Source of the DNA: Phytoactinopolyspora endophytica
GTDB taxonomy: Bacteria; Actinomycetota; Actinomycetes; Jiangellales; Jiangellaceae
DNA: 7,870 nt
Direction of reading: 5' to 3'
Assembly: GCF_004138495.1 (NCBI RefSeq)
Contig: NZ_ML142858.1
Span: 106,400 to 114,269 of the forward strand
In this document: piece after piece, positions 6,022 to 7,870 of the stretch
Numbering within the stretch: the stretch's first letter is position 1
Layout of the letters: the number at the start of each line of letters is the position of its first letter
Position numbers and translations under genes: made by a program
Notes under the pieces: generated by a model
The model's database searches: none
Told to the model about the DNA's origin: nothing
What the model saw: the letters and a program-made list of their open reading frames with translations, nothing else

Positions 6022-6993
6022 CTAGTCGAGCGTGAAGTAGTCGGGGCCGGCGTAGCGGCCGGTCTTCAGCTTCTGCCGCTGCATGAGCAGGTCGTTGAGC
6101 AGGCTCGACGCGCCGATGCGGAACCAGTCCGGGCTGAGCCAGTCCTCGCCCGTGGTCTCGTTGACCAGCACCAGGTACCGGATTGCGTCCTTGCTGGTCC
6201 GAATGCCACCGGCTGGTTTGACGCCCACCTGTCGACCGGTGGCGGCGCGGAAGTCGCGGACCGCCTCGAGCATCACCAGTGTGACCGGCAGCGTCGCCGC
6301 CGGGGCGACCTTGCCGGTGCTGGTCTTGATGAAGTCGGCGCCGGCCAGCATGGCCAGCCAGGAGGCGCGGCGGACGCTGTCATATGTGGCGAGCTCACCG
6401 GTCTCCAGGATCACCTTGAGGTGCGCGCCTGGTCCGTCGGCGCCGGCACAGGCCTCCTTGACCGCGACGATCTCCTCGAAGACCTGGCCGTACCGGCCGG
6501 CGAGGAAGGCGCCGCGGTCGATGACCATGTCCACCTCGTCGGCACCGGCACCGGCACCGACCGCGTCGCGAGTATCCGCCTGCTTGACGGACAGGCTGGT
6601 GCGGCCGGAGGGAAACGCGGTCGCCACGCTGGCGACCTTGACACCGCTACTGCCGAGGGCCTCCTTGGCGGTAGCGACCAGGTCGGGATAGACGCAGATG
6701 GCGGCGACCTGCGGCACGTTCGAATCGGTAGGGTCCGGGCGTTGCGCCTTCGAGCACAGGGCCCGGACCTTGCCGGGCGTGTCCTGCCCCTCGAGGGTGG
6801 TCAGGTCGATCATGGAGATCGCCAGGTCGATCGCGAACTCTTTGGCCGTCGTCTTGATCGACCGCGTGCTCAGCGTCGCGGCCCGGGCTTCGGCCCCGAC
6901 CTGGTCCACGTTCGGCAGTCCATGCAGGAACCGGCGCAGCGACGCCTCCGACGACGTGACGTCGGCCAGCCGCGCATCTTCGAGCACCGTCAT
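6022..6993 (-). CDS. deoC: Deoxyribose-phosphate aldolase (DERA)
   Basis: DERA cleaves 2-deoxyribose 5-phosphate to acetaldehyde and glyceraldehyde 3-phosphate, a cytoplasmic step of deoxynucleoside catabolism. The 323-residue length fits the longer class II actinobacterial form. DFIKTSTGK carries the Schiff-base Lys223, VGVKPAGGIR the second active-site Lys259, and DEVDMVID the proton-relay Asp155, matching E. coli Lys167, Lys201 and Asp102. Other family blocks are IDLTTLEG (62-69) and ICVYPDLV (99-106). The C-terminus GPDYFTLD includes Tyr319, which may stand in for the E. coli C-terminal Tyr, though that is a guess. No Shine-Dalgarno site precedes the ATG; a TANNNT box 7 nt upstream suggests leaderless translation. 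The aldehyde dehydrogenase at 1-1164 could remove the acetaldehyde product but is separated by accessory genes. Confidence 0.97.
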   Translation of the reverse strand: MTVLEDARLADVTSSEASLRRFLHGLPNVDQVGAEARAATLSTRSIKTTAKEFAIDLAISMIDLTTLEGQDTPGKVRALCSKAQRPDPTDSNVPQVAAICVYPDLVATAKEALGSSGVKVASVATAFPSGRTSLSVKQADTRDAVGAGAGADEVDMVIDRGAFLAGRYGQVFEEIVAVKEACAGADGPGAHLKVILETGELATYDSVRRASWLAMLAGADFIKTSTGKVAPAATLPVTLVMLEAVRDFRAATGRQVGVKPAGGIRTSKDAIRYLVLVNETTGEDWLSPDWFRIGASSLLNDLLMQRQKLKTGRYAGPDYFTLD

Positions 6994-7000
6994 CTACCCG

Positions 7001-7006
7001 AGTCTA
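7001..7006 (-). promoter_or_regulatory. deoC: Candidate -10 box for leaderless deoC transcript
   Basis: TAGACT on the minus strand fits TANNNT and ends 7 nt before the deoC ATG, the same spacing as at lipoprotein A. The sequence around a possible -35 (CTTCAT, 17 nt further upstream) is weak. The absence of any Shine-Dalgarno site is consistent with a leaderless message. Confidence 0.4.
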
Positions 7007-7070
7007 GGCTGTCCGCACCACCCATGAAGTCCGTGCACCGTTCCGTCCTCGCGAAGGCGCCTGTCCCACG

Positions 7071-7086
7071 CCGCGAGAGCTCGCGG
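7071..7086 (-). terminator. GC-rich hairpin immediately after lipoprotein B
   Basis: CCGCGAG (7071-7077) and CTCGCGG (7080-7086) are perfect inverted arms. As RNA this allows a 6-7 bp all-strong stem with a very short loop. It begins right after the stop codon at 7087-7089. There is no T-run, which is common for actinobacterial terminators. It fits termination before the separate deoC promoter at 7001-7006. Confidence 0.5.
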
Positions 7087-7870
7087 TCAGATCCGTGGCA
7101 GCACGAGTTCGGCGATCGTCGCGCCGGTGTCCAGCATGCTCTCGCTCGGCTCGCCGTACATCCACATGAACAGCAGCACGACGGAGTCCGACCTGTGCTC
7201 GGCGACTGCGATGGCGCCGTACGTGCCGTCCGAGACCGAGCCGTACCGGGCGGCGTCGCCCCAGCCGTACAGCTGGTCGCTGTAGTCCCACAGATCCGCC
7301 GTCTGCTCTTCGATGTATAAGGCCGGGTCGGTGTTCACGAGGCCGTAGTAGGCCTGGACGGACGCGACCGCTTCCCCGTCGACGTCGAACAAGCACTCCT
7401 CTGACGGGTACTCGGCCTCGAGGGTGTTGGTGACTTCGAAGCCCAGCATGCCGCTCATCTCGGCGGTGGGGATGACGTCGCACATGTAGGCCGGTGGGTT
7501 ACCCGGCTGCCTGGACTCTTCCAGCTCACCGCTCCCGGTGTCGTCGTTCGGGTCGGTGAACTCCGCGTCCGTGGAGTCGTCCGACCCGCCGTCGCCGTCG
7601 TCGGCCCCGATCTCGGCGCCGGCCGACAGGTCGGGATTCTCCGCCTCATCGAGCAGATCGGACATGTCGGGCATCTCTTCGAGCAGCTTCTCGATCTCTG
7701 CGCGCTCTTCGTCGGTGAGCCCGTCGAGGCCCTGGGCCAGCTCGGCCAACTCCTCGTCCGAGAGCTCGGACAGGTCCTCAGGAACGCCCTCGGCGAGTTC
7801 GCTGCCTTCGGACCGCTCGCCGCCGGACTCGTCACCGCTGGACTCTCCACCGCCGAAAATGGAGCCGAAA
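7087..7870 (-). CDS. Putative secreted lipoprotein B, DUF3558-like, N-terminus cut by window edge
   Basis: The last 260 residues of a paralogue of lipoprotein A, open to the right edge. The visible part begins FGSIFGGGESSG, aligned with FNSILGGGSASE seven residues after the lipidated Cys of A. Only the signal peptide and lipobox (about 30 residues) should therefore be missing; their presence is inferred. Next come the acidic helical stretch (PEDLSELSDEELAELA, then GLTDEERAEIEKLLEEM) and an Asp/Ser/Gly-rich linker. The C-terminal domain has MCDVIPTAEM and SEECLFDVDG with the same two cysteines, then ASVQAYYGLV and YGWGDAARYGSVS. Function unknown; it resembles DUF3558-type lipoproteins. The TTG at 7749 is not a plausible start because homology continues upstream. 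It is transcribed towards deoC, with a hairpin between them. Confidence 0.85.
   Translation of the reverse strand, partial: FGSIFGGGESSGDESGGERSEGSELAEGVPEDLSELSDEELAELAQGLDGLTDEERAEIEKLLEEMPDMSDLLDEAENPDLSAGAEIGADDGDGGSDDSTDAEFTDPNDDTGSGELEESRQPGNPPAYMCDVIPTAEMSGMLGFEVTNTLEAEYPSEECLFDVDGEAVASVQAYYGLVNTDPALYIEEQTADLWDYSDQLYGWGDAARYGSVSDGTYGAIAVAEHRSDSVVLLFMWMYGEPSESMLDTGATIAELVLPRI

Noticed and set aside
5944..7320. 458-codon plus-strand open frame opposite deoC
   Set aside because: The minus strand encodes DeoC with all catalytic residues. The plus product is low-complexity Arg/Gly/Asp-rich and crosses the intergenic region and parts of two other genes.
1..7870. Mobile element, CRISPR or defence system
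   Set aside because: No transposase, integrase, terminal inverted repeats, att-like site, regularly spaced repeats or known defence domains were seen. The only repeat pair of note is the SDR tail copy.
1..7870. tRNA or other structured RNA genes in the gaps
   Set aside because: The gaps are 32-127 bp and show no tRNA cloverleaf, TTCGA-type T-loop context or riboswitch-like core that I could recognise.

Overview
The window is high-GC DNA with strong G/C preference at third codon positions and actinobacterial-type proteins: a long-form class II DeoC, DUF3558-like lipoproteins, and an AraC regulator beside DHFR-like proteins. It most likely comes from an actinomycete chromosome; the genus cannot be told. 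All nine supported genes lie on the minus strand, so transcription runs from right to left. Coding density is high, and the longest gap between genes is about 127 bp. I see no tRNA, rRNA, CRISPR array, transposase or integrase.

In transcription order (right to left) the window holds: a lipoprotein gene running off the right edge (lipoprotein B); deoC (deoxyribose-phosphate aldolase); an AraC-family regulator; two tandem DHFR/RibD-like reductases; an acetamidase/formamidase; a classical SDR oxidoreductase; a second lipoprotein (A), paralogous to the first; a short remnant of an SDR 3' end; and an aldehyde dehydrogenase running off the left edge.

DeoC makes acetaldehyde and glyceraldehyde 3-phosphate from deoxyribose 5-phosphate, and the aldehyde dehydrogenase could oxidise the acetaldehyde. 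In many actinobacteria these two genes are neighbours. Here about 4.8 kb of accessory genes lie between them. Three small transcription units are plausible inside that block: regulator plus two reductases, acetamidase plus SDR, and lipoprotein A. The five enzyme and regulator genes of the block have clear purine-rich Shine-Dalgarno sites. deoC and lipoprotein A lack one and instead have a TANNNT box 7 nt before the ATG, as in leaderless transcripts.

The most notable signal is a rearrangement scar. A 39-bp sequence covering the 3' end of the SDR gene (2162-2200) recurs with four mismatches at 1196-1234, as a direct repeat flanking lipoprotein A. The second copy has lost its stop codon and the rest of the gene. 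With the paralogous lipoproteins at either end of the accessory block, this suggests the block formed by duplication and recombination. I found no clear evidence of a wholly new defence or mobile system; most genes belong to known families.
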